Shown piece by piece: positions 48,192-57,497 of a stretch of DNA of 64,000 bases. The stretch is from positions 170,463 to 234,462 of the forward strand of contig JAGXFX010000019.1 of assembly GCA_024637045.1 (NCBI GenBank), given 5' to 3'. The first letter of the stretch is position 1. Each line of letters begins with the position of its first letter. The notes beneath the pieces are model-generated. The model was not told where the DNA came from and made no database searches. It saw only the letters and a list, made by a program, of their open reading frames with translations. The position numbers were made by a program, and so were the translations under genes. This DNA is from Soehngenia sp. Its GTDB lineage: Bacteria > Bacillota > Clostridia > Tissierellales > Tissierellaceae.

Positions 48192-49820
48192 CTATTTACC
48201 AATCAACATATTTAAGTCCATTAGCTGATTTTGCAATTCAAGCAATCTATTCTTTAATAGATCATAATCTTTTTCCAGCAAGTCCTCATCAAATAACCCA
48301 TTCGACCTGCTCATCAAGGAATTAAATTGTTCGTAGACATTTTGCAGTTCCTTCGCAATTTCTTCCTTGAGAATCGCTGGTTCAATTGAAATCCCTTTTT
48401 CCACTACAATTGAATCGCGAGCAATTTTGTAGCTGTTTCCAAGCTTGGGAATTATAGTTTGCAGTCCAAACCTGTCTTCTATTTGTTTGGAAAATTCTTC
48501 AGCGGTTTCTTTTTCTCCATGGACAATAAATACTTTTCTAGGTTTCTTTTCAATCTTGTCAATCCAATCCATCATAAACTTCCTGTCAGCATGTGCTGAG
48601 AATCCCTCTAAATCGTATATTTCAAGCCCAACGTGAATATCTTCTCCAAGGAGTTTCACTTTTTTAACTCCATCAAGCAGTATCCTTCCCAGTGAACCTT
48701 CAGCCTGATATCCAACAAAAATGAGGCTGTTCTTTGGATTCCATAGATTGTGCTTAAGGTGATGTCTAATCCTGCCGGCAGTAGCCATTCCGCTTGCTGA
48801 TATTATAACCTTTGGAAAATCAGCTTCGTTGAGTGCCATGGACTCTTCAACAGTTCTTACATAATGAAGATTTTCAAATAGGAAGGGATTATCACCTTTC
48901 AGTATCAAATCCTGAGTCTCCTGGTCGAATGTTCCGGAATTGTTCTGGAATACTTCAGTGGCATTTGTAGCCATGGGACTATCTATATATATTGGAATCT
49001 CCATTTCGTGCTTTATACTATTGTATTCATAGTACTTGTTAAGCTCATATATGAGTTCCTGGGTTCTTCCCACAGCAAATGAAGGTATGAGAACTGTTCC
49101 ACCTCTTTTTGCTGTTTTATTGATTATTTCTATTAGTTTTTCAGCACTCTCTTTCATCGGTGGATGATCGGTATCTCCGTATGTGGACTCAATGATCAAG
49201 TAATCGGCCTCGTCTACATATTGCGGGTCTCTTATGATTGGTCTGTTCGGCATTCCCAGGTCTCCTGAGAATACGAGTTTTGTAGTCTTATCATCTTCAG
49301 TCACCCATAGTTCCAAAATAGATGATCCCAGTATGTGTCCTGCATCTTTGAATCTCATGTATACTTCTTCGTTAATATCAATTTTCTGTTCGTATAGATG
49401 TGGCTCAAAATATTTCAGGCTGTGCTCAGCATCCTCAATAGTATATAGAGGTTCTATCTCAGGTTCCCCTCGTCTCTCTCTTTTCTTGTTCTCCCATTGT
49501 GCATCATTTTCCTGTATTTTAGCGCTATCACGCAACATAACTCCACAAAGGTCAAAGGTGGCTTTCGTAGAGATAATTCTGCCTTTGAAACCTTCCTTGA
49601 CCATCTTCGGTATTCTTCCACTGTGGTCTATGTGAGCATGTGTCAAAATCAATATGTCAATTGATGCCGGATCAAAAGGAAACTCCCTGTAATTCAATTT
49701 TTCAGTTTCCTGATTCCCCTGAAACATTCCACAGTCAATTACAATATTGTGTTCCTTTGTATTCAAAAGGTAGTTTGAACCTGTTACCATTTGTGCTGCT
49801 CCCAGAAAACTTAACTGCAT
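48192..49820 (-). CDS. MBL-fold beta-CASP RNase (CPSF/YSH1-like)
   Basis: Metal-dependent RNase of the bacterial CPSF-like group (542 aa). MBL motifs: DCGMFQG, HAHIDHSGRIPKM (about 55-67), DAGHILGSSI, SGDLG. The beta-CASP region includes TYGDTDHP, VLIPSFAVGRTQEL, SASGMATAGRIRHHL and FSAHADRKFM. A coiled C-terminal tail follows. The ATG at 49820 is chosen over an ATG 6 bp upstream because of GAGGAGG spacing. RNase J proteins have a different C-terminus. Confidence 0.9.
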   Translation of the reverse strand: MQLSFLGAAQMVTGSNYLLNTKEHNIVIDCGMFQGNQETEKLNYREFPFDPASIDILILTHAHIDHSGRIPKMVKEGFKGRIISTKATFDLCGVMLRDSAKIQENDAQWENKKRERRGEPEIEPLYTIEDAEHSLKYFEPHLYEQKIDINEEVYMRFKDAGHILGSSILELWVTEDDKTTKLVFSGDLGMPNRPIIRDPQYVDEADYLIIESTYGDTDHPPMKESAEKLIEIINKTAKRGGTVLIPSFAVGRTQELIYELNKYYEYNSIKHEMEIPIYIDSPMATNATEVFQNNSGTFDQETQDLILKGDNPFLFENLHYVRTVEESMALNEADFPKVIISASGMATAGRIRHHLKHNLWNPKNSLIFVGYQAEGSLGRILLDGVKKVKLLGEDIHVGLEIYDLEGFSAHADRKFMMDWIDKIEKKPRKVFIVHGEKETAEEFSKQIEDRFGLQTIIPKLGNSYKIARDSIVVEKGISIEPAILKEEIAKELQNVYEQFNSLMSRSNGLFDEDLLEKDYDLLKNRLLELQNQLMDLNMLIGK

Positions 49821-49871
49821 AGCCATACCTCCTCTGTGTAATATGTTTGTCACTACTGTCATTAGCTTCTA

Positions 49872-49894
49872 TACACACTTATGTGTACATTATA
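49872..49894 (-). promoter_or_regulatory. Extended -10 promoter with dyad before the beta-CASP RNase gene
   Basis: On the minus strand, TGGTATAAT (TATAAT at 49889-49894) is followed by the inverted repeat TACACA-4-TGTGTA (49872-49887) at about +1 to +16. The -35 region falls in the pot terminator. Confidence 0.55.
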
Positions 49895-49910
49895 CCATTA
49901 ATTGAAAAAA

Positions 49911-49942
49911 GATGGTAACCTCGTAATAAAGAAGTTACCATC
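49911..49942 (-). terminator. Terminator of potABCD
   Basis: A 9-bp stem GATGGTAAC/GTTACCATC is followed by TTTTTT on the minus strand, 9 bp after potD. Confidence 0.85.
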
Positions 49943-49950
49943 AAATTTAT

Positions 49951-50991
49951 CTATTGTGCACTTGTTATTTCAGTCCAGATTCTATCATACTCACTGATGA
50001 TATCCTGTGGATCCTTGAACACCTCAGTATTTACGAGCATATCATCAGATGGATATGCAACCGAACTATTCTGTATTTCTTCATCCAGCATTTCCACTGC
50101 CTCAGGAATTGGAGACGAATATCCGATATAGTCTGCATTCATAGCTGCAATTTCAGGTCTTGTCATAAAATTGATAAACTGTTGAGCTGCTTCTGCATTT
50201 TGAGCATTGCTTGGTATAACCATTGCATCAAACCAAAGATTTGTACCCTCGGAAGGAATTACATATTCAAGGTTTGGATTCTCATCCATCATTGCAACTG
50301 CATCACCAGACCATACAACCGCTATGGCTGCCTCTTCTCCGACAATTACATCCTTTACTTCATCTCCAAGATATGCATACACTATTGGCTTTTGCTCAAT
50401 CAATGCATCCCTTGCTTCTTCAAGCTCCCCAATATCTCTTGTATTCAATGAGTAACCTAGTTTTTTCAATGCTACTGCCAGAGTATCCCTCTGACTGTTC
50501 AGCATTATGATTTCACCTTCAAATTCCTCATCCCATAGATCGGCCCAGCTTGTAAGAGGTCTGTCAACCATTGTTTTATTGTATATGATTCCAACAGTTC
50601 CCCACATGTATGGAACTGAATAGCTATTATCTGGGTCGTAATCAAGATTTAGGAACCTGTCATCTACCTTGTCAAGCATGGTGATGTTATCCATGTTTAT
50701 TTCCATTAGCAGATCTTCTCGTATCATTCGTTCAATCATATAATCAGAAGGTATTACAACATCATAGCTGCTTCCTCCCTGCTTCATTTTTACGTAAAGG
50801 TCTTCATTAGTTGCATAGGTGTCATAAACTACTCTTACTCCATACTCTTCCTCGAACAAGTTCAAAACCTCAGGGTCAATGTAATCACCCCAGTTGTAAA
50901 CATTCAAAGTAGACTCGTTTCCTCCGCATCCAGTTGCAACAGCGCCTATTGCCAGCACCAATGTCAGCATGAGAATAATTTTATTTTTCAT
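49951..50991 (-). CDS. potD: Spermidine/putrescine-binding lipoprotein PotD
   Basis: Extracellular binding protein of a polyamine ABC transporter (346 aa). Lipobox ATGC (Cys22), then the family start LNVYNWGDYIDPEVLNLFEEE. PYMWGTVGIIYN and VWSGDAVAMMDENP are typical ligand-site regions. Last gene of the pot operon. Confidence 0.94.
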   Translation of the reverse strand: MKNKIILMLTLVLAIGAVATGCGGNESTLNVYNWGDYIDPEVLNLFEEEYGVRVVYDTYATNEDLYVKMKQGGSSYDVVIPSDYMIERMIREDLLMEINMDNITMLDKVDDRFLNLDYDPDNSYSVPYMWGTVGIIYNKTMVDRPLTSWADLWDEEFEGEIIMLNSQRDTLAVALKKLGYSLNTRDIGELEEARDALIEQKPIVYAYLGDEVKDVIVGEEAAIAVVWSGDAVAMMDENPNLEYVIPSEGTNLWFDAMVIPSNAQNAEAAQQFINFMTRPEIAAMNADYIGYSSPIPEAVEMLDEEIQNSSVAYPSDDMLVNTEVFKDPQDIISEYDRIWTEITSAQ

Positions 50992-50995
50992 ATTT

Positions 50996-51787
50996 CTACC
51001 TTCTTTCCTGTATTATTTTTTCTGATTTTTCACTTCTATTGTTTATTACAAGCAGCAACGCTACCAATGAAAAGAACATTAAGGTTGATAAAGCATTTAT
51101 GGTAGGATTGATTCCTTTTCTAGCCATTGAATAAATATATATGCTCAGATTTGATATTCCATGTCCGGTTGTAAAAAAGCTTATTACAAAATCATCTATG
51201 GAAAGAGTAAATGCCAATAATCCCCCTGTTATGATTCCAGGCATAATTTCAGGAATTATAACCTTCCTCAGGGCATAGAATGGTGTAGCACCAAGATCCA
51301 TGGCTGCCTCGGCAAGATTATCATTCATTTGCTTCAATTTCGGTAAAATGGAGAGTACTACATATGGTACTGAAAAAGTTATATGCGCCAGCAGCAGTGT
51401 CAGAAATCCAAATTGCAATCTAGCCATTCTGAACAAAGCCATCAAGGCAACTGCCGTCACTATATCCGGATTAAGCACCGGAAGATAATTCAAATTGAGT
51501 ATTGTCTTTTTTGTAAACCCTCTAATTCCATGAATTCCAATTGCAGCCATTGTGCCTATCACTGTTGATATTATTGATGACGTGATTGCAATTGCGAAAG
51601 TATAGTATAGAACCCTCAATACTTCTCTATCCTGGAACAATTCAATATACCAGCGAAGTGTAAATCCATTCCAATCACCTCTGAATTTTGAATCATTGAA
51701 GGAATAGATGATGAGAATTATTATGGGTGCATACAGAAAAGCGAAGATTAAGAACGTATAAAGTCTCTTTAAATTTTTGTTTACCAT
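50996..51787 (-). CDS. potC: Polyamine ABC transporter permease PotC
   Basis: Six-helix membrane permease (263 aa) with the EAA loop EAAMDLGATPFYALRKVIIPEIMPGI (about 160-185). The start overlaps potB by 7 bp. Confidence 0.94.
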   Translation of the reverse strand: MVNKNLKRLYTFLIFAFLYAPIIILIIYSFNDSKFRGDWNGFTLRWYIELFQDREVLRVLYYTFAIAITSSIISTVIGTMAAIGIHGIRGFTKKTILNLNYLPVLNPDIVTAVALMALFRMARLQFGFLTLLLAHITFSVPYVVLSILPKLKQMNDNLAEAAMDLGATPFYALRKVIIPEIMPGIITGGLLAFTLSIDDFVISFFTTGHGISNLSIYIYSMARKGINPTINALSTLMFFSLVALLLVINNRSEKSEKIIQERR

Positions 51788-52620
51788 AATCCTCCACCTC
51801 CTCCTTCCTTATCTTTGTCAAATTTAGAGGTTAGGGCCATTGATGCTAGTATGAATACCATAAGTATTATAGACATTGTGGATCCGAAATGCCAGTCTCC
51901 TGTATATCTGAATTGTTGCTCAATAAGATTACCTATTAAAGATGATTTATTCCCTCCAAGAAGACCAGAAATTACAAATGTACTAACTGCTGGAATGAAA
52001 ACCATTGTAATACCGGTTATAACTCCTGGAAGACTCAAAGGTATGATTACTTTTGAAAATACCTCAACTTTGTTAGCCCCAAGATCTTCGGCTGCTTCCA
52101 CAAGGTTCTTATCCATTTTTGTCAATACTGAAAATATCGGCAAAACCATAAATGGCAAAAAGTTATATACCATTCCGAGAAGTACAGCTGTGTCATTGTA
52201 GAGTAAGCTTACACCTTCAAAACCGATAAATTCCAGCACTTTGGTAAGAATCCCATTCTTGCCCAGAAGTGTAAGCCAGGCATATGTTCTAAGCAAAAAA
52301 TTCATCCACATTGGAATTACAAACATTAAGACCATTATATTTCTAACTCTTGGCTTTTCCCTGCTAATGATAAAAGCTATTGGATATCCAAGTATAAGAC
52401 ATATCACAGTTGAAATCAAAGCAATCTTGACTGATCTATAAAGCACTCCCAAGTAGATGGGGGACATGAATTTCTTGAAATTATCCAAACTGAATGTAAA
52501 AGTCGAGAAGTTTTGACTGTCACCAGTTGTGAAAGCAAAATACGTAACCAGTAAAAGTGGAATCAGAATAAACATTCCCAGCCACAGGAAATACGGGTAA
52601 CCGATCCTCTTAAGTTTCAT
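51781..52620 (-). CDS. potB: Polyamine ABC transporter permease PotB
   Basis: Membrane permease (279 aa) with EAA loop [25 protein letters not shown] (about 175-199) and [13 protein letters not shown]. It overlaps potA by 11 bp. Confidence 0.94.
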   Translation of the reverse strand: MKLKRIGYPYFLWLGMFILIPLLLVTYFAFTTGDSQNFSTFTFSLDNFKKFMSPIYLGVLYRSVKIALISTVICLILGYPIAFIISREKPRVRNIMVLMFVIPMWMNFLLRTYAWLTLLGKNGILTKVLEFIGFEGVSLLYNDTAVLLGMVYNFLPFMVLPIFSVLTKMDKNLVEAAEDLGANKVEVFSKVIIPLSLPGVITGITMVFIPAVSTFVISGLLGGNKSSLIGNLIEQQFRYTGDWHFGSTMSIILMVFILASMALTSKFDKDKEGGGGGLW

Positions 52621-53665
52621 CAGCTTCCCCCTTTCGCATTATATGAATGTTATCAGGTACAACAACCATTCCAACCTTCTCACCTACATTCTTCATAATG
52701 GTGGAATGTACAGTCCAGATGAAATCATCATCCTTTACTTCCATTTCATAGTGGACACCCTTGAAAATAACACTTTCTACAACACCTGTTAAGAATCCTT
52801 CCTCCTCGGGAACAATCTGAAGGTCTTCAGGTCTAATGACAACATCTACCAATTCATCCGGATTAAAACCTTTGTCCACACACTGAAAAATTCTGTTGGA
52901 AAATGTAATTTTGTAATCCTCAATCATAATCCCGTCAACTATATTGCTTTCGCCAATAAATTTTGCTACAAATTTGTTGATAGGTTCGTTGTATATGTCA
53001 ATGGGAGTACCTATTTGCTGAATACGCCCCTTATCCATTACAACTATTGTGTCCGACATAGTCAGAGCCTCTTCCTGGTCGTGAGTGACATAAATAAATG
53101 TAATCCCTACGCGCTTCTGAATTCTCTTTAGCTCAAGCTGCATCTCCTTCCTTAATTTAAGATCCAGCGCTCCAAGAGGCTCATCGAGAAGAAGCACCTT
53201 GGGTTCATTGACCAAAGCTCTTGCTATGGCTATTCTTTGTTGCTGTCCTCCACTAAGAGAATCTATATCTCTATCTTCAAAACCTTCAAGGTTTACCAGC
53301 TTTAGCATCAGAGCAACCTTATCCTTGATTTCTTCTTTGCTCATCTTCTTGATTTTAAGGCCAAATGCGATATTATCATAAATATTCATATGAGGAAAGA
53401 GAGCATACTTCTGGAATACAGTATTGATCTGTCTTTTATATGGAGGAAGATCAGTTATGTCCTCGCCGTCAAACATAACCTTGCCATTTGTAGGGGATTC
53501 AAATCCTCCAATTATTCTAAGAGTAGTAGTTTTTCCACAACCACTTGGTCCAAGAAGTGTAAGAAACTCATTTTTTCTTATATACAGACTAATGTTTTCA
53601 AGAACTTGGGTCTCCCCAAATTGTTTGTCTACATTGACTAAATCTATAGCATGAATTTTCGTCAT
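52610..53665 (-). CDS. potA: Polyamine ABC transporter ATPase PotA
   Basis: ATP-binding subunit (351 aa). Walker [10 protein letters not shown] (about 38-46), Q-loop [10 protein letters not shown], signature LSGGQQQR, Walker [14 protein letters not shown]-loop THDQEEA, and a C-terminal TOBE domain ([16 protein letters not shown]). Two ATGs are adjacent; the second (53665) is better spaced from GGAGG. Confidence 0.96.
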   Translation of the reverse strand: MTKIHAIDLVNVDKQFGETQVLENISLYIRKNEFLTLLGPSGCGKTTTLRIIGGFESPTNGKVMFDGEDITDLPPYKRQINTVFQKYALFPHMNIYDNIAFGLKIKKMSKEEIKDKVALMLKLVNLEGFEDRDIDSLSGGQQQRIAIARALVNEPKVLLLDEPLGALDLKLRKEMQLELKRIQKRVGITFIYVTHDQEEALTMSDTIVVMDKGRIQQIGTPIDIYNEPINKFVAKFIGESNIVDGIMIEDYKITFSNRIFQCVDKGFNPDELVDVVIRPEDLQIVPEEEGFLTGVVESVIFKGVHYEMEVKDDDFIWTVHSTIMKNVGEKVGMVVVPDNIHIMRKGEADET

Positions 53666-53675
53666 CATACCCCTC

Positions 53676-54215
53676 CTAAAAGTTTGGTGGTGTACTTACC
53701 CAGATGAGGGCCGCCTCGCTCTTGCCGGCATTCTCAATGTAATGGTTGCTGTTTGTTTTGTAATAGAAGCTTTCTCCTTTTCGGACTTTGTGCTTTTCAC
53801 TACCCAAAAATAAGTAGATTGAACCCTGGAGTACATAGCCAAACTCTTCACCTTCATGAGGTGAATCCTCTTTTGTTTTTCCTCCCTGAGCGAGTGTTAT
53901 CATTATCGGCTCCATATTATTCTTCTGAGCATTTGGGATAATCCAATGAAGTACATATTTCAATTCATCATTTACAGTCTCAAAAACATCTTCCTTTCGG
54001 AATACGATTTTTTCTTCATCAGCTTCGTTGAAAAAATCTTTAAGATTTGTCCCTAACCCTTCCAATATATCTACAAGAGTAGCAATTGAAGGTGATGTCA
54101 AATCTCTTTCAACCTGCGATATGAACCCTTTTGTCAATTCACATCTGTCAGCAAGTTCCTCCTGGGTCAGGTTTTTTTTGACTCTGATAGCCTTGATTTT
54201 TTCTCCGATATTCAT
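53676..54215 (-). CDS. XRE-cupin regulator, likely repressor of the pot operon
   Basis: A 179-aa regulator: N-terminal helix-turn-helix ([22 protein letters not shown], about 17-38) and C-terminal cupin domain ([31 protein letters not shown], about 122-152), the PuuR-like layout. It is first in the operon, 10 bp before potA. The dyad TGTTTA-C-TAAACA just after its promoter suggests autoregulation, with the cupin sensing a polyamine or related ligand (inference). The ATG at 54215 follows TGGAGG. Confidence 0.92.
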   Translation of the reverse strand: MNIGEKIKAIRVKKNLTQEELADRCELTKGFISQVERDLTSPSIATLVDILEGLGTNLKDFFNEADEEKIVFRKEDVFETVNDELKYVLHWIIPNAQKNNMEPIMITLAQGGKTKEDSPHEGEEFGYVLQGSIYLFLGSEKHKVRKGESFYYKTNSNHYIENAGKSEAALIWVSTPPNF

Positions 54216-54247
54216 AGCGACCTCCATTTCATTAAACAAATAGTTTA

Positions 54248-54260
54248 TGTTTACTAAACA
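54248..54260. promoter_or_regulatory. Operator-like dyad in the pot leader
   Basis: TGTTTA-C-TAAACA is a perfect 13-bp palindrome at about +5 to +17 of the pot transcript. A further AAAC/GTTT half-site pair overlaps at about 54233-54246. Confidence 0.6.
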
Positions 54261-54271
54261 GCTACCACAAT

Positions 54272-54300
54272 ATTATAGAATAGCAGCTATTGGCTGTCAA
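54272..54300 (-). promoter_or_regulatory. Consensus promoter of the regulator-potABCD operon
   Basis: On the minus strand: TTGACA (54295-54300), exactly 17 bp, TATAAT (54272-54277). A perfect vegetative consensus is unusually strong and fits an operon that is normally held down by a repressor. Confidence 0.85.
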
Positions 54301-54396
54301 CCCATATCTTTAACTAAATTCAGTTGTTTACAAGAACACATTTATGTATTTATTGTTCACAGGTAAACTTGCAGTTTAGTATATTAAAAACAAAAA

Positions 54397-54410
54397 AGGC
54401 CTTTCGGCCT
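54397..54410 (-). terminator. Terminator of LUD-iscS-thiI
   Basis: On the minus strand AGGCC-GAAA-GGCCT, a 5-bp stem with GNRA loop, then TTTTT, about 30 bp after thiI. Confidence 0.8.
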
Positions 54411-54440
54411 CTTTATTATAGTTGTTTTCTGAATGGTCTA

Positions 54441-55610
54441 TTAATCGATTTTTGTAATTTTCATGCCTTCAATTGCTTCCATAACAAGTTCATCAATATT
54501 GAGTGCTTGTTCTGATTGTTGAATATCTTCAAGCTTGGGTCTTGTCACAGGATGCTTCGGCAGGAATACACTGCAACAATCCTCGAATGGTTTAATGGAT
54601 GTCTCGTAAGTTTCAATTTCTTTGGACATATAGATAATATCAACCTTGTCCATACCTATAAGTGGTCTAAGTATCGGCATTTCGACTGACCTGTTTATTA
54701 CGTCTACACTATATATGGTTTGGCTTGCAACCTGTCCAAGATTCTCACCGGTAACAAGTATCTGATATCCATTTTTCTTGCTTATTTCCTCTGCAATTCT
54801 CATCATAAATCTTCTTGATAGTATAGTCATTTCGTCCTCAGGACAATTCTCGTTAATCTCTTTTTGTATATTCAGGAGGTTTATGCTGTAAATCTTCATT
54901 GGACCTGTATACATTGATACAATCTTTGCCAGATCCATAACCTTTTCTTCCGCTCTCTGAGAAGTGAATGGATATGAATGAAAATGAATTGCATCCACTT
55001 CCACGCCTCTCTTTGCCATCATGAAGCCTGCCACAGGGCTGTCAATGCCTCCTGAAAGTAAAAGCAGTCCCTTACCATTGGTGCCGATTGGAAGACCTCC
55101 ATATGCTCTTGTCCTGTCGATATACACATATCCATATTCTTTTACATCAACATACAACATGAAATCAGGGTTATGAACATCAACCTTTAGATTTTCAGTA
55201 TTTGTCAGGACATAACCTCCTACGTCTCTTGAAATTTCAGGTGACTTCAAGGGATATCTCTTATCCGATCTGCTGGTCTCAACCTTGAATGTAGTAATCT
55301 TGTCTTTTGGTAGGCTTTCTTTTACAAGCTTCAATCCAGCTTCTCTAATGTCCTCCATTTCCAAGCTGGTTCTTATGCATGGACAAATATAAACAAGACC
55401 AAACACTTTTTTGAGTCTTTTTATTGCTTCGTCCTGATGGTCTTCCAAGCCTTCAATATAAATTTTGCCTTGTTCCTTATATATTCTATATTCACCAAAA
55501 TCCCTAAGGACTCTCTTCATATTTTTAATCAATCTGTCTTCAAAATACTTTCTGTTCAAGCCTTTAAGAACTATTTCACCAAGACTTGCACTTATAACTC
55601 GTTCCAACAC
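54441..55610 (-). CDS. thiI: tRNA 4-thiouridine synthase ThiI
   Basis: Makes s4U8 in tRNA with sulfur from a cysteine desulfurase (389 aa). N-terminal ferredoxin-like and THUMP domains (about 1-165), PP-loop LLSGGIDSPVAGFMM (about 184-198) and the FEDCCSVFLPKHP region. There is no C-terminal rhodanese domain, as in other short Firmicutes forms. It follows the desulfurase gene by 1 bp. Confidence 0.96.
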   Translation of the reverse strand: MLERVISASLGEIVLKGLNRKYFEDRLIKNMKRVLRDFGEYRIYKEQGKIYIEGLEDHQDEAIKRLKKVFGLVYICPCIRTSLEMEDIREAGLKLVKESLPKDKITTFKVETSRSDKRYPLKSPEISRDVGGYVLTNTENLKVDVHNPDFMLYVDVKEYGYVYIDRTRAYGGLPIGTNGKGLLLLSGGIDSPVAGFMMAKRGVEVDAIHFHSYPFTSQRAEEKVMDLAKIVSMYTGPMKIYSINLLNIQKEINENCPEDEMTILSRRFMMRIAEEISKKNGYQILVTGENLGQVASQTIYSVDVINRSVEMPILRPLIGMDKVDIIYMSKEIETYETSIKPFEDCCSVFLPKHPVTRPKLEDIQQSEQALNIDELVMEAIEGMKITKID

Positions 55611-55611
55611 A

Positions 55612-56766
55612 TCATCTCCTCATCACACTTCTTACGTCTTCAACTGAAGTCTTTAAAACTTGTACAGTCCTGGCTATGTCCTCGTCTGTTATTTCATAAG
55701 AAAAACACAATCTCAAGGTTCCCTCAATATGATTATCATCCAAGCCAATTGCTTTTAATACATGGCTCTTGTCTGTTCCCTTCGAAGAACAAGCTGATGT
55801 GGTTGATACATATATGTCTTTATCCTCAAGATAATGCAATATCACTTCTCCTCTTGTCCACCCGAATGACAGGTTAAGAATGTAAGGAGATGACAGTTTC
55901 CCCGAAGGGCTGTTTACAATTACATCATCAATCTGTTCCACTATCATTTGAGTCATGGATTTCTTTAGCTCTGCAATTTTTTGGGTCTCCTTGAATCCTT
56001 GTTCAGCCAATACCCTTACAGCCTCACCAAATCCAGAAATACCAGGAACATTTTCTGTTCCAGATCTCATCCCCATTTCCTGATTTCCTCCGAATACCAA
56101 GGGATTAACTCTAGCTTTACCGTTAATATACAAGCCTCCTACTCCCTTTGGCCCATGTATCTTGTGACCGCTAAAAGCAAAGCTGTCCACTCCGGCACCA
56201 ATCAATGAAAACTGAATCTTACCGAAAGACTGAACTCCATCCAGATGAAAATGTGGCTTAATAGTCTGCTTTGAAAGCAATTCTCCAATTGCTTCAATAT
56301 CTTGTATCGTCCCGATTTCATTGTTGACATGAATCACTGAAACTAGGACAGTCTGGTCTGTAATCTCTTTTTCCAGCTTATCCAGGTCTATTCTTCCATC
56401 AACTCCATTTGGTATCCAGGATACTCTGCATCCATTTTTTTCATATTCCTTGATGGTATTCATGACTGCAGGGTGTTCAATCATTGTAGTTATTATATGC
56501 TTCCCTCTGTTTTGCCTAGCGTTAAGAGCTCCCTGAATCGCGATGTTGTTGCCTTCTGTACCACCGGAAGTGAAATAAATCTCATTAGTCTTTACACCGA
56601 GAAAGTCTGAAATAACCTTGCGTGAATTCTTGAGTATTTTTTCTGAGTTTATCCCAAGTCTATGCAAAGATGAAGGATTTCCAAAATCCATCTGCATACT
56701 TTCAGTAATCTTTTCTATAACACTATCACGTGGTTTTGTCGTGGAGCAATTATCCAAATAAATCAA
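55612..56766 (-). CDS. Cysteine desulfurase (NifS/IscS-like) dedicated to ThiI
   Basis: PLP enzyme giving persulfide sulfur (384 aa). PLP lysine in FAFSGHKIHGPKGVG (about residue 205); active-site Cys in STTSACSSKGT (about residue 326). Direct coupling to thiI suggests it supplies sulfur for tRNA thiolation, as NifZ does in Bacillus. Confidence 0.94.
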   Translation of the reverse strand: MIYLDNCSTTKPRDSVIEKITESMQMDFGNPSSLHRLGINSEKILKNSRKVISDFLGVKTNEIYFTSGGTEGNNIAIQGALNARQNRGKHIITTMIEHPAVMNTIKEYEKNGCRVSWIPNGVDGRIDLDKLEKEITDQTVLVSVIHVNNEIGTIQDIEAIGELLSKQTIKPHFHLDGVQSFGKIQFSLIGAGVDSFAFSGHKIHGPKGVGGLYINGKARVNPLVFGGNQEMGMRSGTENVPGISGFGEAVRVLAEQGFKETQKIAELKKSMTQMIVEQIDDVIVNSPSGKLSSPYILNLSFGWTRGEVILHYLEDKDIYVSTTSACSSKGTDKSHVLKAIGLDDNHIEGTLRLCFSYEITDEDIARTVQVLKTSVEDVRSVMRR

Positions 56767-56777
56767 ATTCTCACCTC

Positions 56778-57371
56778 TTAATATCCCATGTCCTCATTTA
56801 CGATATAGACGAATATCTGTGTGCCATTGGGATTTTTACTTAATATTGTCTCTGCCTTGCATATCCTGTCTTTTGAGTCACAATCACTGCATACCCCTGT
56901 ATAAACACATGGAGTTGTTAAGTTTAGTCTCTTGGCGTTAAGTGGTGCAGCAACAGTTTCTATTCTCTTGAAAGCCTCTTCAACGTTTTTAGTAACTTTG
57001 TTTTTGCCTACGATAACATATACTCTCTTGTGACCGTATATCATTGATGCTACTCTGTTTCCAGTACCGTCTTTGTTTACAAGCTTCCCTTCTTCTGTTA
57101 TTGCATTTGAACTGGTTAAGTAAACTTCGGTGTTAACTGCCTTTTCCAACGCGGACTTCTTGTCTTCTGCTTTCCAATGCCAGTATGTATCGTTTCCTCT
57201 GTCAACAAGAACATCATATATTCCCATGTCCAGTACAGTCATGGAACCTCCGATTCCAACTGATTCATTCTTGTCAATTTCTTTTAGCAGGTGTATCTTT
57301 GCATCCTCTGAGTTTTCAAAAAAATTTGCTTCAAATCCATTCTTTTTAAGTGCCATAATAACTTTATCCAT
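56778..57371 (-). CDS. LUD domain protein
   Basis: A 197-aa protein of the LUD/DUF162 family, related to LutC. Seen: NESVGIGGSMTVLDMGIYD, TSSNAITEEGKLVNKDGTGNRVASMIYGHKRVYVIVGKNK and a C-rich segment CVYTGVCSDCDSKDRIC. First gene of LUD-iscS-thiI. LUD proteins often join lactate utilisation, but LutA/B are absent here, so its job is unknown. Confidence 0.85.
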   Translation of the reverse strand: MDKVIMALKKNGFEANFFENSEDAKIHLLKEIDKNESVGIGGSMTVLDMGIYDVLVDRGNDTYWHWKAEDKKSALEKAVNTEVYLTSSNAITEEGKLVNKDGTGNRVASMIYGHKRVYVIVGKNKVTKNVEEAFKRIETVAAPLNAKRLNLTTPCVYTGVCSDCDSKDRICKAETILSKNPNGTQIFVYIVNEDMGY

Positions 57372-57397
57372 TATTCACATCTCCTCTCATCATATTC

Positions 57398-57426
57398 ATT
57401 ATACTTCAATTAAGCAGGTATTTAAA
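57398..57426 (-). promoter_or_regulatory. Promoter of LUD-iscS-thiI
   Basis: On the minus strand: TTTAAA (57421-57426), 17-bp spacer, TATAAT (57398-57403). It diverges from the small-RNA promoter. Confidence 0.55.
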
Positions 57427-57437
57427 CTCAATTTTGT

Positions 57438-57460
57438 TAAATGATAAACTTTATCATTTA
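57438..57460. promoter_or_regulatory. 23-bp perfect palindrome with Fur-box-like core
   Basis: TAAATGATAAA-C-TTTATCATTTA. The 7-1-7 core TGATAAA-C-TTTATCA (57442-57456) differs by one symmetric base pair from the Fur consensus TGATAAT-n-ATTATCA. It sits between divergent promoters, ending 2 bp before the small-RNA -35 box and 11 bp from the LUD -35 box. Confidence 0.65.
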
Positions 57461-57462
57461 TA

Positions 57463-57491
57463 TTGCAATGACTTAACATATTTGTTATAAT
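57463..57491 (+). promoter_or_regulatory. Promoter of the candidate small RNA
   Basis: TTGCAA (57463-57468), exactly 17 bp, TATAAT (57486-57491). It places transcription start at about 57497-57498, the first base of the first hairpin. Confidence 0.8.
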
Positions 57492-57497
57492 CAATAT

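Noticed and set aside
54316..54390. Second promoter or riboswitch upstream of the pot regulator
   Set aside because: AT-rich with scattered TTTA/TAAA motifs but no convincing boxes or paired elements; the consensus promoter at 54272-54300 is enough.
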